A stretch of DNA of 64,000 nt from Chachezhania sediminis. GTDB taxonomy: Bacteria > Pseudomonadota > Alphaproteobacteria > Rhodobacterales > Rhodobacteraceae. The position numbers were made by a program, and so were the translations under genes. Of the stretch, positions 55,491 to 64,000 are shown one piece after another. The stretch's first letter is position 1; each line of letters starts with the position of its first letter. The notes below the pieces were generated by a model. It searched no databases. It was not told the origin of the DNA and saw only the letters and a program-made list of their open reading frames with translations. Location: contig NZ_VOPH01000004.1 of assembly GCF_009765275.1 (NCBI RefSeq), positions 379,810-443,809 on the forward strand. Direction: 5' to 3'.

Positions 55491-56936
55491 ATGGAACCGA
55501 ACCTGCAGGCCGATCTGGCCGTCATCCTTCCCGAGATCGTCCTGGCGCTCTTCGCGATGGCGGCCCTGATCGGGGCGGTCTACACGAAGAAGGACGCGCT
55601 GGCGCCGGTGCTGGTCTGGCTGACCGCGGCGGTGATGGCGGTGCTGGCCGTATATGTCGGCGCTGTCGAATCCGGCACGCACATGGCTTTCGGCGGCATC
55701 TTCATCGATGACGACTTTTCCCGCTTCGCGAAGTTCACGATCCTGATCGCCGCCGCGGTGGTCCTGATCATGAGCCAGGAGTACATGTCGAAGCACGGGC
55801 TGCTGCGCTTTGAATACCCGGTGCTGATCTGCCTGGCCGCCGTTGGCATGATGGTCATGGTTTCGGCCGGCGACCTGATGACGCTTTACATGGGGCTCGA
55901 ACTGCAATCGCTGGCGCTCTACGTCGTGGCTGCGCTGCGCCGGGACAGCATCAAGTCGACCGAGGCGGGCCTGAAGTACTTCGTTCTGGGCGCGCTGTCG
56001 TCGGGCCTGTTGCTGTTCGGTGCATCGCTGGTCTACGGCTATTCCGGGACGACGCTGTTTTCCGGCATCATCCAGACGACACAAGACGGCGTTTCCATCG
56101 GCATGTTGTTTGGCGTGGTGCTGGTGATCTCGGGCCTGGCGTTCAAGGTTTCGGCCGTGCCGTTCCACATGTGGACGCCAGACGTCTATGAAGGCTCGCC
56201 GACGCCGGTGACCGCCTTCTTCGCAACCGCGCCGAAGATGGCCGCTATGGCGCTTTTCGCCCGCGTCCTTTACGACGCGTTCGGCGGTGCCGTAGGCGAC
56301 TGGCAACAGGTGCTGGTGCTGCTGTCGGTGGCATCGATGCTGCTGGGCTCCATCGCGGCCATCGGCCAGACCGACATCAAGCGCCTGATGGCCTATTCGT
56401 CCATCGCCCACATGGGGTATGCCCTGATGGGTCTGGCCGCCGGCACCGAAGCCGGGGTCGAGGCGATGCTGGTCTACCTGGCCATTTATGTCACGATGAA
56501 CGTGGGCGCCTTTGCCTTCATCCTGTCGCTGGAACGCGACGGCCAGCCGGTGACCGACATCAAGGCAATGGGCGGCATGGGCGCACGTGATCCGGCCAAG
56601 GCCATGGCGATGCTGATCCTGCTGTTCTCGATGGGGGGTGTGCCGCCGATGCTGGGCTTCTTCGCCAAATTTGCGGTCTTCACGGCAGCCATCGAATCCG
56701 GTCTGTACTGGCTCACGGTGATCGCGGCGATCTCCTCGGTCATCGGTCTCTTCTACTACCTTCGCCTTGTTTACATCATGTATTTCGGGGAAGAGGCCGA
56801 AGAGCTGGACCATCGCACCCAGCCCGTCCTCTGGGGGTTCCTGATGGTCTCGGCTGCGGCCATGGTCCTGGGCGTGTTCAACATGTTCGGCGTGGACACC
56901 GCAGCAGCCGCGGCGGCGGCTACTCTTGTCCACTGA
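55491..56936 (+). CDS. nuoN: NADH-quinone oxidoreductase subunit N
   Basis: A 481-residue antiporter-like subunit (ND2 type), last of the complex. Seen: [78 protein letters not shown] and [19 protein letters not shown]. The last 11 bases overlap the biotin ligase gene, so the operon continues. Confidence 0.96.
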   Translation: MEPNLQADLAVILPEIVLALFAMAALIGAVYTKKDALAPVLVWLTAAVMAVLAVYVGAVESGTHMAFGGIFIDDDFSRFAKFTILIAAAVVLIMSQEYMSKHGLLRFEYPVLICLAAVGMMVMVSAGDLMTLYMGLELQSLALYVVAALRRDSIKSTEAGLKYFVLGALSSGLLLFGASLVYGYSGTTLFSGIIQTTQDGVSIGMLFGVVLVISGLAFKVSAVPFHMWTPDVYEGSPTPVTAFFATAPKMAAMALFARVLYDAFGGAVGDWQQVLVLLSVASMLLGSIAAIGQTDIKRLMAYSSIAHMGYALMGLAAGTEAGVEAMLVYLAIYVTMNVGAFAFILSLERDGQPVTDIKAMGGMGARDPAKAMAMLILLFSMGGVPPMLGFFAKFAVFTAAIESGLYWLTVIAAISSVIGLFYYLRLVYIMYFGEEAEELDHRTQPVLWGFLMVSAAAMVLGVFNMFGVDTAAAAAAATLVH

Positions 56937-57681
56937 GGACTGGCCCACGGGCTACGACCGCCGTGTCCTGCACGAGGTCGACAGCACATTGAGCGAGGCG
57001 GCCCGCGTGGCCGCCACGCTGGACCGGCCGACCTGGATCCTGGCGCATCGTCAGACCGCGGCCCGGGGCCGGCGCGGGCGCGCCTGGTCGACGCCGGTCG
57101 GCAACTTTGCCGCCACCCTGATCCTGACCCCGTCCGAACCCGCCGGCGATGTGGCGCTGCGCAGCTTTGTGACCGCGCTGGCACTCTACGATGCCGTGGC
57201 CGAGGTGGTGGGATCCGACACGGGCCTGCGGCTGAAATGGCCCAATGACGTGCTTCTGAACGGTGGCAAGCTGGCGGGCATCCTTCTGGAAAGCAGCGGG
57301 CTTGGAACGAAAGTCACGCATCTGTTCATTGGGATCGGGGTGAACCTCGCCTCTGCCCCGCAACCGTCCGAGGTGGAAGCGCGCGCCCTGCGGCCCGTGT
57401 CCCTTCTGGGAGAAGCGGGCGTGGACATCGGCGCGGAAGCCTTCCTTGACGCGCTGGCCCAGTCCTATGCACGGCAAGAGGCGCGCTTTGTCGCCGAAGG
57501 CTTTGCCCCGATCCGAGCGGCGTGGCTGGCCCGCGCCGCGAAGCTGGGAGAAGTCATCACCGCGCGTACCGGCAAGGACGAAATCATCGGCCGGTTCGAC
57601 ACGGTGGACGAGCAGGGCAACCTTGTTCTATCCACGCTCGGCGGTCGCAGGGCGATCCCGGCGGCCGAGGTCTTTTTCTGA
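56926..57681 (+). CDS. birA: Biotin--[acetyl-CoA-carboxylase] ligase (no DNA-binding domain)
   Basis: A 251-residue enzyme that activates biotin as biotinyl-AMP and attaches it to carrier lysines, such as the one in LiuD encoded in this window. Seen: [14 protein letters not shown], the biotin/ATP loop [20 protein letters not shown], and [20 protein letters not shown]. The N-terminal helix-turn-helix of the E. coli repressor form is absent, so it should be a ligase only. The start is a TTG at 56926 inside the end of nuoN. The order nuoN-birA-coaX-rnj is common in alphaproteobacteria. Confidence 0.92.
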   Translation: MSTEDWPTGYDRRVLHEVDSTLSEAARVAATLDRPTWILAHRQTAARGRRGRAWSTPVGNFAATLILTPSEPAGDVALRSFVTALALYDAVAEVVGSDTGLRLKWPNDVLLNGGKLAGILLESSGLGTKVTHLFIGIGVNLASAPQPSEVEARALRPVSLLGEAGVDIGAEAFLDALAQSYARQEARFVAEGFAPIRAAWLARAAKLGEVITARTGKDEIIGRFDTVDEQGNLVLSTLGGRRAIPAAEVFF

Positions 57682-57711
57682 CCGCATAACTGATTTTGGG
57701 GGGAGGGAGCG

Positions 57712-58485
57712 ATGCTCCTGGCCATCGACTGTGGCAATACGAACACCGTGTTCTCAATCTGGGACGGCGAGACGTTCCTCGCGACTTGGCGGACATCGAC
57801 CGACGGCAGGCGGACGGCGGACCAGTACTATGTCTGGTTCTCGGCCTTGCTGCAGCTTCATAAGATCGAGGCGCAGATCTCGGACGTGATCGTGTCGTCG
57901 ACGGTGCCGCGGGTGGTTTTCAACCTGCGCGTCTTCGCCGACCGTTATTATCACACGCGCCCCCTTGTGGTCGGCAAGCCGGACTGCCATTTGCCGATAG
58001 ACGTCCGCGTCGATACCGGAACGGCCGTTGGGCCGGACCGGCTGGTCAACACGGTGGCGGCCTATGACCTCTTCGGCGGCGATGCGATCGTCGTCGATTT
58101 CGGCACCGCCACCACCTTCGACGTGGTGGGCAATGACGGCGCCTATGTGGGGGGCGTGATCGCGCCGGGTGTGAACCTGTCGCTGGAAGCGCTGCACATG
58201 GCGGCGGCCGCGTTGCCGCATGTCGATATTTCGAAGCCCCAGCGCGTGGTGGGCACCAATACGGTGGCCTGCATGCAGTCGGGGATCTTCTGGGGCTATA
58301 TCGGCCTCGTTCGCGAAATCTGCGCGCGCATCAAGGCCGAACGAGACCGGCCGATGCGTGTCATAGCTACAGGCGGGCTGGCGCCGCTCTTCCAGCAAAG
58401 TGTCGATCTGTTCGACGAATTCGTGGACGACCTGACGATGCACGGACTGTCCGTGATCCACAGGTACAACAAGGAAACGACCTGA
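57712..58485 (+). CDS. coaX: Type III pantothenate kinase
   Basis: A 257-residue CoaX-type kinase, first step of coenzyme A synthesis. Acetate-kinase-like fold motifs are seen: LLAIDCGNTNTVFSIWDG at the N terminus, GPDRLVNTVAAYDLFGGDAI with VVDFGTATTFDVV, GGVIAPGVNLSLEALHMAAA, and ATGGLAPLFQ near the end. GGGGGAGGGAG precedes the ATG. The stop lies four bases before the RNase J gene. Confidence 0.94.
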   Translation: MLLAIDCGNTNTVFSIWDGETFLATWRTSTDGRRTADQYYVWFSALLQLHKIEAQISDVIVSSTVPRVVFNLRVFADRYYHTRPLVVGKPDCHLPIDVRVDTGTAVGPDRLVNTVAAYDLFGGDAIVVDFGTATTFDVVGNDGAYVGGVIAPGVNLSLEALHMAAAALPHVDISKPQRVVGTNTVACMQSGIFWGYIGLVREICARIKAERDRPMRVIATGGLAPLFQQSVDLFDEFVDDLTMHGLSVIHRYNKETT

Positions 58486-58489
58486 CTTA

Positions 58490-60160
58490 ATGACTGATGA
58501 AAACCGACTGATCTACCTGCCCCTGGGCGGGGCCGGCGAGATCGGCATGAACGCCTATGTCTACGGCTATGGCAAACCGGGCAAGGGACGCCTGATCCTC
58601 GTCGACCTGGGGATCACCTTTCCCGACATGGACACGACCCCGGGGGTCGAACAGATCCTGCCCGATATCGCTTGGCTGAAGGAACGCCGCGACCGGCTGG
58701 ACGCGATCTTCATCACCCACGCACACGAAGACCATGTGGGCGCGCTGGCGCATCTCTATGCCGATCTCGACGTACCGGTCTATGCCCGTGCCTTCACGGC
58801 CAACATCGCCCGCCGCAAGATGGACGAACAGGGCCATCCGGAAAGCGCCGTTCATGTCGTCGATCCCTGGCCGCACCAGGTGAAGGCGGGCCCGTTCCGG
58901 GTGGGCTTCCTGCCGATCGCGCATTCGATTCCCGAAAGCGCCGGTCTGGTCATCGACACGCCGAAAGGTCGCCTGATCCATTCCGGCGATTTCAAGCTCG
59001 ACCCCGAACCGGTGGTGGGCGAAGCCTTCGATCCCGATCTCTGGGCTTCGGTCGCGGCGCTTGGCGTTCACGCGCTGATGTGCGATTCCACCAACGTCTT
59101 TTCGCCCAGTCCGGGCCGGTCGGAATCTGAACTGTCCGGTCCCATCCAGGACCTGCTGGCCGACGCGCCCGGCATGGTCGTGGCCACGACTTTTGCCTCG
59201 AACATCGCGCGCCTGGTGACCATCGCCGAGGCTGCGCAGAAGGTCGGCCGGTCCGTCGTCCTTCTGGGCCGTGCCATGCGCCGCATGGTTGAGGCCGCGG
59301 TCGAAACCGGCATCCTGACCGATTTCCCGGGCGTCGTCAGCCCGGAAGACGCGGCCCAGATTCCCCGCGAAAATCTGCTGGTGCTGGCCACCGGCAGCCA
59401 GGGCGAACGCCGCGCGGCCTCGGCCCAACTGGCCCGCGGCAAGTTCCTCGGGATCGAGATGAAGGCGGGGGACACGTTCCTGTTTTCGTCCAAGACCATC
59501 CCTGGCAACGAACGCGACGTGATCCGGATCATGAACCAGTTGTCGGAACGCGGCATCGACGTCGTGGACGACAGCGGCGGCCGCTACCACGTCTCGGGCC
59601 ACGCGAACCGGCCCGACCTGCAGCGGCTCCATTCCATCGTGAAGCCGAAGATGATCATCCCGATGCACGGTGAACACCGCCACCTGCGGGAACATGTGAA
59701 ACTGGCGGAAGAGGCCGGCTTTGCCTCGGCCATCGCGGTCAACGGCACCATGCTGGATCTGACCGGCGACACGCCGCAGGTGCTGGAGCTGCTGGAAGCC
59801 GGGCGCACCTATGTCGACGGTTCGGTCAAGATCGGCGCCTTCGACGGCATCGTCCGCGACCGGATCCGGATGGCGCTGAACGGCCACGTGACGGTGAACA
59901 TCATCATCGACGAGGAAAACCGCCTGCTGGGGGATCCCTGGTGCGAACCGATGGGCCTGCCGCCGAAAGGCCAGTCCCGAAAGCCCGTGGCAGACCGGAT
60001 CGAAAAGGAGCTGTCCTCCTTTTTTGCCCGCGCCGACCGCAAGCTGATGAAGGACGACGGCAAGATCGACGATGCGATCCGCCGTATCGCGCGGCAGACC
60101 GCCAATAGTGAAATCGGCAAGAAGCCCGAAGTCACCGTCATCATCTCGCGCCTGGAATAG
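58490..60160 (+). CDS. rnj: Ribonuclease J
   Basis: A 556-residue metallo-beta-lactamase/beta-CASP nuclease with 5'-3' exo- and endonuclease activity in RNA maturation and decay. Metal-site motifs: THAHEDHVGALAHLY near residue 75, IAHSIPESAGLVI, HSGDFKLDPEPVVGEAFD, and a C-terminal MHGEHRHLREHVKLAEEAGF in the beta-CASP/lactamase part. The C-terminal domain is present, so the length is normal. It ends the long plus-strand unit; a dispersed repeat with a G/C hairpin follows. Confidence 0.94.
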   Translation: MTDENRLIYLPLGGAGEIGMNAYVYGYGKPGKGRLILVDLGITFPDMDTTPGVEQILPDIAWLKERRDRLDAIFITHAHEDHVGALAHLYADLDVPVYARAFTANIARRKMDEQGHPESAVHVVDPWPHQVKAGPFRVGFLPIAHSIPESAGLVIDTPKGRLIHSGDFKLDPEPVVGEAFDPDLWASVAALGVHALMCDSTNVFSPSPGRSESELSGPIQDLLADAPGMVVATTFASNIARLVTIAEAAQKVGRSVVLLGRAMRRMVEAAVETGILTDFPGVVSPEDAAQIPRENLLVLATGSQGERRAASAQLARGKFLGIEMKAGDTFLFSSKTIPGNERDVIRIMNQLSERGIDVVDDSGGRYHVSGHANRPDLQRLHSIVKPKMIIPMHGEHRHLREHVKLAEEAGFASAIAVNGTMLDLTGDTPQVLELLEAGRTYVDGSVKIGAFDGIVRDRIRMALNGHVTVNIIIDEENRLLGDPWCEPMGLPPKGQSRKPVADRIEKELSSFFARADRKLMKDDGKIDDAIRRIARQTANSEIGKKPEVTVIISRLE

Positions 60161-60174
60161 CGCGCGCGCCGCCA

Positions 60175-60222
60175 CTTCTTTGATCTTCAAATATCTCGGG
60201 GGGCCGGGGGGCAGCGCCCCCC
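60175..60222 (+). repeat. Dispersed intergenic repeat with G/C hairpin, copy 2
   Basis: The core CTTCTT-TGATC-TTCAAATATCTC is followed by GGGGGGC-AGC-GCCCCCC (60206-60222), the same design as at 11136. It stands 14 bases behind the rnj stop. A terminator-associated or REP-like element is likely. Confidence 0.6.
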
Positions 60223-60514
60223 GTCTGCCCGGGACGCGTGGCGGTCGGCTGGGTTCCGACAGAACCGGTCAGGCCTTCCGGCGTCGGGTTATCCGACCGC
60301 ATCAAGAAGCGGCCGGCGCCGCACTCCGTCAAAAGTTCTTCATGTTCTTGAAAAACAGATCGCCGGCGGCTGGTCGCGCGTGCCCGGATGCGGGCGACAG
60401 GACCGTCGTTCGACGGGCGGTCGGCGGTTATGGGGGCGCCGGAGGCGCCCTTCGGGCGATCTCGGGCGGATCCGGCAATCGGCAATGCGATGGCGCGCCG
60501 GATCCGACATTTCC
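60223..60514. other. Gap between convergent rnj and rhlE
   Basis: No credible gene on either strand. Near the rhlE end GGCGCC-rich inverted repeats (around 60435-60455) could terminate rhlE transcription. Otherwise nothing is visible. Confidence 0.4.
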
Positions 60515-62029
60515 TCAGCTGGCGCGGCGTTCGTCGAAGCTCAGCGCGATGAAGCTGGGCATGTGATCGCCCATGCCCACCACGGGACCGCCACTTCCGC
60601 CATCGGACTTTCGTCCCCGGCCACTCGAGGACCGCGACCTGCTGTCGGACCCCGACGCGGCCTTCTCGGACGGTTTTTCGACCGTCTCTTCGACGCTCTT
60701 GTCCGATCCCCTGACCTGGCTTTTGTCGGAGCGCTTGTCCGACCCTTTCTCCGAACCCCTGTCCGAACCCTTGTCCGAAGACCCGCGCGACGAACCCGAG
60801 GCACGGGTCCGCGTGCGCGACCGGCCGCTGCCGGAGGTCGAGGTTTCTGCCTCTTCCGTCTCGGTCTCCGGGGCGGAGCTCTTCAGCGGGTTCTCGATCC
60901 GCGGGATTTCCTTCTGGATCAGGGCTTCCACCTGGGCCATGTTCTTCTCGTCGCGCGTGGCACAGATCATCATCGCCTTGCCTTCGCGGCCGGCGCGGCC
61001 TGTGCGGCCGATCCGGTGCACATAGTCCTCGGCATGGCTGGGCACGTCGAAGTTGAAGACGTGGCTGACGCTGGGGACGTCCAGGCCGCGGGCGGCGACG
61101 TCGGATGCCACCAGGAACCGCAGTGTCCCTTCGCGGAAACCGTCGAGTGTCCGGGTCCGCTGGCTCTGGTCCAGGTCGCCATGGATCGGCGCCGCGTCAT
61201 ATCCGTATTTCTTCAGCGACTTGGCGACGATATCTACGTCCGTCTTGCGGTTGCAGAAGATGATCGCATTGGTGCACTTGTCGCCTTCGGCGTCGATCAG
61301 TGCACGCAGCAGGTTGCGTTTTTCCGACCCTTCGCGGTCGCGGCGCGAGCCCTTGAAAAGCACGACCGACTGTTCGATCGTTTCCGATGCGGTGGCCTGA
61401 CGGGCGACCTCGATGCGTTCGGGTGCGGACAGGAAGGTGTTGGTGATACGCTCGATCTCTGGCGCCATGGTGGCCGAGAAGAAGAGTGTCTGCCGGGTGA
61501 AGGGCGTCAGCGAGAAGATGCGTTCGATGTCGGGGATGAACCCCATGTCCAGCATCCGGTCGGCTTCGTCCACGACCATGATCTGCACGCCGGTCAACAG
61601 CAGCTTGCCGCGTTCGAAATGGTCCAGCAGGCGGCCGGGCGTGGCGATCAGAACGTCGACGCCGCGATCAATCAGTGCGTCCTGTTCCTTGAACGAAACG
61701 CCGCCGATCAGCAGCGCCTTCGTCAGCTTCAGGTATTTGGTGTAGGTGTCGAAGTTTTCCGCCACCTGGGCCGCCAGTTCGCGGGTAGGGCAGAGCACGA
61801 GGCTGCGCGGCATGCGCGCCCGGGCGCGGCCCTGGGCCAGCCGGGTGATCATCGGCAGCGTGAAGGACGCCGTCTTGCCGGTGCCGGTCTGGGCGATGCC
61901 CAGCACGTCGCGGCCTTCCAGGGCGGGCGGAATGGCCCCGGCCTGGATCGGTGTCGGCGTTTCATAGCCTGCGTCGGCGACAGCCTGCAGGACCTTCGGA
62001 TTGAGGTTCAGATCAGAGAACTTGGTCAT
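60515..62029 (-). CDS. rhlE: DEAD-box RNA helicase (RhlE-like)
   Basis: A 504-residue ATP-dependent RNA helicase of ribosome assembly or mRNA turnover, often cold-induced. All motifs are seen: Q motif YETPTPIQAGAIPP, I AQTGTGKT near residue 45, Ia PTRELAAQ, II VDEADRMLDMGF, III FFSATMAPEIER, V RGLDVPSVSHVFNFD and VI HRIGRTGRAGREG. After about residue 385 comes a low-complexity tail rich in Ser, Gly, Asp, Arg and Lys with repeats of the type SDKGSDRGSEKGSDKRSDKS, then a conserved-looking MPSFIALSFDERRAS end. The start at 62029 has the natural MTKFSDLNLNPKVLQAV opening; a hairpin lies over its ribosome site. Confidence 0.93.
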   Translation of the reverse strand: MTKFSDLNLNPKVLQAVADAGYETPTPIQAGAIPPALEGRDVLGIAQTGTGKTASFTLPMITRLAQGRARARMPRSLVLCPTRELAAQVAENFDTYTKYLKLTKALLIGGVSFKEQDALIDRGVDVLIATPGRLLDHFERGKLLLTGVQIMVVDEADRMLDMGFIPDIERIFSLTPFTRQTLFFSATMAPEIERITNTFLSAPERIEVARQATASETIEQSVVLFKGSRRDREGSEKRNLLRALIDAEGDKCTNAIIFCNRKTDVDIVAKSLKKYGYDAAPIHGDLDQSQRTRTLDGFREGTLRFLVASDVAARGLDVPSVSHVFNFDVPSHAEDYVHRIGRTGRAGREGKAMMICATRDEKNMAQVEALIQKEIPRIENPLKSSAPETETEEAETSTSGSGRSRTRTRASGSSRGSSDKGSDRGSEKGSDKRSDKSQVRGSDKSVEETVEKPSEKAASGSDSRSRSSSGRGRKSDGGSGGPVVGMGDHMPSFIALSFDERRAS

Positions 62030-62413
62030 ATGTGTCCGTTGCTTGCGGACACTGACTTGGCCCGCACGTCTGGGTTCATGCCGACCCGGATGGCCGCGGC
62101 GGAGCGCCGGCTTGTGCACATGTGGCCGGGCCATAGCAAATTGTGGCGCCGGGGTCAAATCCGCGTGTACTTGCCGGGGGGCCGCATTCCGGCGGATCGG
62201 GGGCGTTGCCGCGCCGAAAGTTCACCTTGCGGCGTTTTCAGATTGAAGGAGCCCCTGGGAGAGAGCCACGATGGTTCACGCTCGGCGTGCGGTGAACCGG
62301 GGCCGCTGCTTCCGCACCCCCGGGATTACTTGAGGACCGAAGACGTCAGGGGGACAGCGCTTTCCGCATCTACCGTGGTCCGGGCGGTCGGGGGGGTGCC
62401 AAGCACGCGCCGC
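62030..62413. other. 384-bp gap upstream of rhlE
   Basis: Presumably the rhlE promoter and leader. Just before the rhlE ATG, TGTCCG (62033-62038) and CGGACA (62046-62051) form a perfect 6-bp hairpin over the ribosome-binding region. No coding frame is convincing. Confidence 0.45.
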
Positions 62414-63160
62414 TTATTCGTCGGTGGACCGGTGCTTCTTGAAGCGCTGCAAGCGGGCGAAGACGGTGCGTCGTTCGGTCATCAGAAGCCGCAGCAAGCG
62501 GAAGCCCAGCGGGCGCAGGAGCGGGTCTTCTTCGGCCAGGCGCCAGAGCCGGGCCAGGATCAAACGGTCCATGTCGCCCGTGTCCAGCGCATAGGGTGTC
62601 AGATCGAAGGCGATGGGATGACGCGGGCGTTCTGCCTTTTTCGGGAAGGCCTGATCATTGCGGCGTCCGGACAAGCGGCGTTCGCTGTCGTGCAGCTTGA
62701 TCATGTCGAAAAGCATGGCGATCCCCATGCCGCCCGACACCTGGGCCTGGTTTTCGCCATGGGTTGCGAAGGTCACGCAGGCCGAAACCAGCCAGCGCAC
62801 CGGCAGGACGTTCGCCATCGCATCGCCCTGTTCGGCCCAGATGCGACGGAACAGGCAGAGCGCCTCGCGCGGGGGATCCCTGCGGCGAAGCACGGCCACG
62901 CACATCGCGTGGACCAGCGCCAGTTCGTTCATGCCGTCCAGTTCCGCCGTCAGCGTCGCATATTTGCGTTTCGCATCCTGCGCCTCGTAGGGGCCCAGCG
63001 GCGACGTATCGGCGCGCACCGTGCGCGCAGCCAGTTCGGAGAGGTCCACATCGACCGGCGGCAGCACCGCCAGAGGATCGTCGTAGGGGACTTCCTTGGC
63101 CTCTAGAAACCGCATCAGGCTATAAAAACCGCCTGGATAGATCGTATCATCTAGGTCCAT
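62414..63160 (-). CDS. Unrecognised cytoplasmic protein next to prfC
   Basis: A 248-residue, mostly alpha-helical-looking protein with no signal peptide. It starts MDLDDTIYPGGFYSLMRFLE; DLDDT recalls a HAD-phosphatase first motif, but the further HAD motifs are not seen and the resemblance may be accidental. Middle segments such as NELALVHAMCVAVLRRRDPP and WLVSACVTFATHGENQAQVS suggest a compact helical domain, and the end is strongly basic (RRTVFARLQRFKKHRS). It lies 25 bases behind prfC in the same direction and may be co-transcribed. No function assigned. Confidence 0.7.
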   Translation of the reverse strand: MDLDDTIYPGGFYSLMRFLEAKEVPYDDPLAVLPPVDVDLSELAARTVRADTSPLGPYEAQDAKRKYATLTAELDGMNELALVHAMCVAVLRRRDPPREALCLFRRIWAEQGDAMANVLPVRWLVSACVTFATHGENQAQVSGGMGIAMLFDMIKLHDSERRLSGRRNDQAFPKKAERPRHPIAFDLTPYALDTGDMDRLILARLWRLAEEDPLLRPLGFRLLRLLMTERRTVFARLQRFKKHRSTDE

Positions 63161-63185
63161 CTGGGCAGGTCAGTCATCCCGTGCA

Positions 63186-64000
63186 TCAGGTCATCATCTC
63201 CTTGGTCGCCGACAGTGTGACGTCCGGGTAGTCGCGTACAACGCGGTCGATATCCCATTGCAATCTTGTCAGAAAAACGATGTCGCCATCATGGTCGTGG
63301 GCGATGTGCTGCTTGTTGGCAGCGACCAGTTTCTCGACTGCAAGCTTGGGGCCATGTACCCATCGGGCAGAGTTAAATTGTGAACTTTCGAACCGTACAG
63401 GCAGACCGTATTCCAATTCGATCCGGGATGCCAAGACCTCGAATTGGAGTGCCCCCACGACACCTACGATGAAGCCGGACCCGATCGAGGGCTTGAAGAC
63501 CTTGGCCGCGCCTTCCTCGGCGAATTGCATCAAGGCCTTTTCCAGGTGCTTTGCCTTCATCGGGTCGCCGGCGCGGCAGCTTTGCAGCAGCTCCGGCGCG
63601 AAGGACGGGATGCCGGTGACGCGCAGGGCCTCCCCCTCGGTCAAAGTGTCGCCGATGCGCAGTTGTCCATGGTTCGGGATGCCGATGATGTCGCCGGCCC
63701 AGGCCTCTTCCGCCAGTTCCCGGTCGGAGGCGAGGAAGAGCACGGGATTCGACACCGTCATCGGCTTTTTCGAACGGACATGGGTCAGCTTCATGCCGCG
63801 CTTGAAATGGCCGCTGGCCATGCGCAGGAACGCCACCCGGTCGCGGTGTTTGGGGTCCATGTTGGCCTGCACCTTGAAGACGAAGCCTGCGACTTTGTCT
63901 TCCTCGGGCGCGATCTTGCGCGGTTCGGCATTCTGGACCTGGGGTTCGGGGCCGAAAGCGCCGACACCGTCCATCAGTTCCTTCACCCCGAAGGAATTGA
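63186..64000 (-). CDS. prfC: Peptide chain release factor 3, C-terminal part (5' end outside window)
   Basis: The minus strand is open from the right edge to a stop at 63186, giving the last about 271 residues of a translational GTPase of about 530. NSFGVKELMDGVGAFGPEPQ at the window edge, KVAGFVFKVQANMDPKHRDR, VAFLRMASGHFKRGMKL, GSGFIVGVVGALQFEVLASR and ESSQFNSARWVHG are characteristic of RF3 domains II and III. RF3 releases RF1/RF2 after termination. The GTPase domain lies beyond the window. Confidence 0.95.
   Translation of the reverse strand, partial: NSFGVKELMDGVGAFGPEPQVQNAEPRKIAPEEDKVAGFVFKVQANMDPKHRDRVAFLRMASGHFKRGMKLTHVRSKKPMTVSNPVLFLASDRELAEEAWAGDIIGIPNHGQLRIGDTLTEGEALRVTGIPSFAPELLQSCRAGDPMKAKHLEKALMQFAEEGAAKVFKPSIGSGFIVGVVGALQFEVLASRIELEYGLPVRFESSQFNSARWVHGPKLAVEKLVAANKQHIAHDHDGDIVFLTRLQWDIDRVVRDYPDVTLSATKEMMT

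Noticed and set aside
60380-63106. 908-codon plus-strand frame spanning rhlE and the next gene
   Set aside because: Antisense to RhlE motifs on the minus strand; only an effect of GC-rich codon bias.
1-64000. CRISPR arrays, phage modules, transposases, toxin-antitoxin pairs, rRNA operons
   Set aside because: Looked for and not seen; no regularly spaced repeats and no integrase or transposase motifs in any credible gene.

Overview
The window is GC-rich chromosomal DNA from an alphaproteobacterium, most likely a Rhodobacterales (Rhodobacter/Roseobacter-type) marine or aquatic heterotroph. The signs are a circularly permuted two-piece tmRNA with a typical alphaproteobacterial tag, RNase J encoded behind nuoN-birA-coaX, small accessory genes of the DUF5333 and DUF5337 type inside the nuo operon, and an acrylyl-CoA reductase of the AcuI type. 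I see no prophage, transposase, CRISPR array or rRNA; the region reads as ordinary chromosome with patches of accessory genes.

Bases 1-6800: a chromate transporter gene running off the left edge (minus strand) faces a secreted protein of unknown function across a 15-bp inverted repeat. A strong double-hairpin terminator follows, then the hidden tmRNA gene (minus strand), two tandem paralogous RTX exoproteins and a DinB-fold protein. Bases 7380-12543: acuI with a small membrane protein, a universal stress protein paired with a BCCT osmolyte transporter, and a class V aminotransferase-fold protein. Bases 12590-21140: DNA photolyase, cyclopropane fatty acid synthase, a gamma-glutamylcyclotransferase/NUDIX fusion, cysteine synthase, a large MscS channel and an alanyl-tRNA editing protein. 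Bases 21271-28486: a short-chain dehydrogenase, a sulfide-oxidation pair (sulfur transferase fused to a type II sulfide:quinone oxidoreductase, then a SulP transporter), a small secreted protein and a GGDEF-EAL protein.

Bases 28764-37413 form a leucine-catabolism region: isovaleryl-CoA dehydrogenase behind a clear sigma70 promoter with an operator at the start site, an acyl-CoA synthetase, and both subunits of methylcrotonyl-CoA carboxylase. It also holds small unrelated genes and a divergent ompW with an FNR-like box. The methylglutaconyl-CoA hydratase and HMG-CoA lyase usually found at the end are absent; a long perfect hairpin ends the cluster.

Bases 37678-60160 hold a complete 14-subunit complex I operon (nuoA-N) followed by birA, coaX and RNase J, all on the plus strand. 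At least ten non-nuo reading frames are threaded between the subunits: two lipoproteins, two DUF5333-type proteins (one of them also a lipoprotein candidate), a MAPEG protein, a methyltransferase-like protein, a carboxymuconolactone-decarboxylase-fold protein, and membrane or tiny frames of 38, 40, 56 and 75 codons. The right end carries, on the minus strand, an RhlE-type RNA helicase, an unrecognised protein, and the 3' part of prfC (release factor 3), cut by the window edge.
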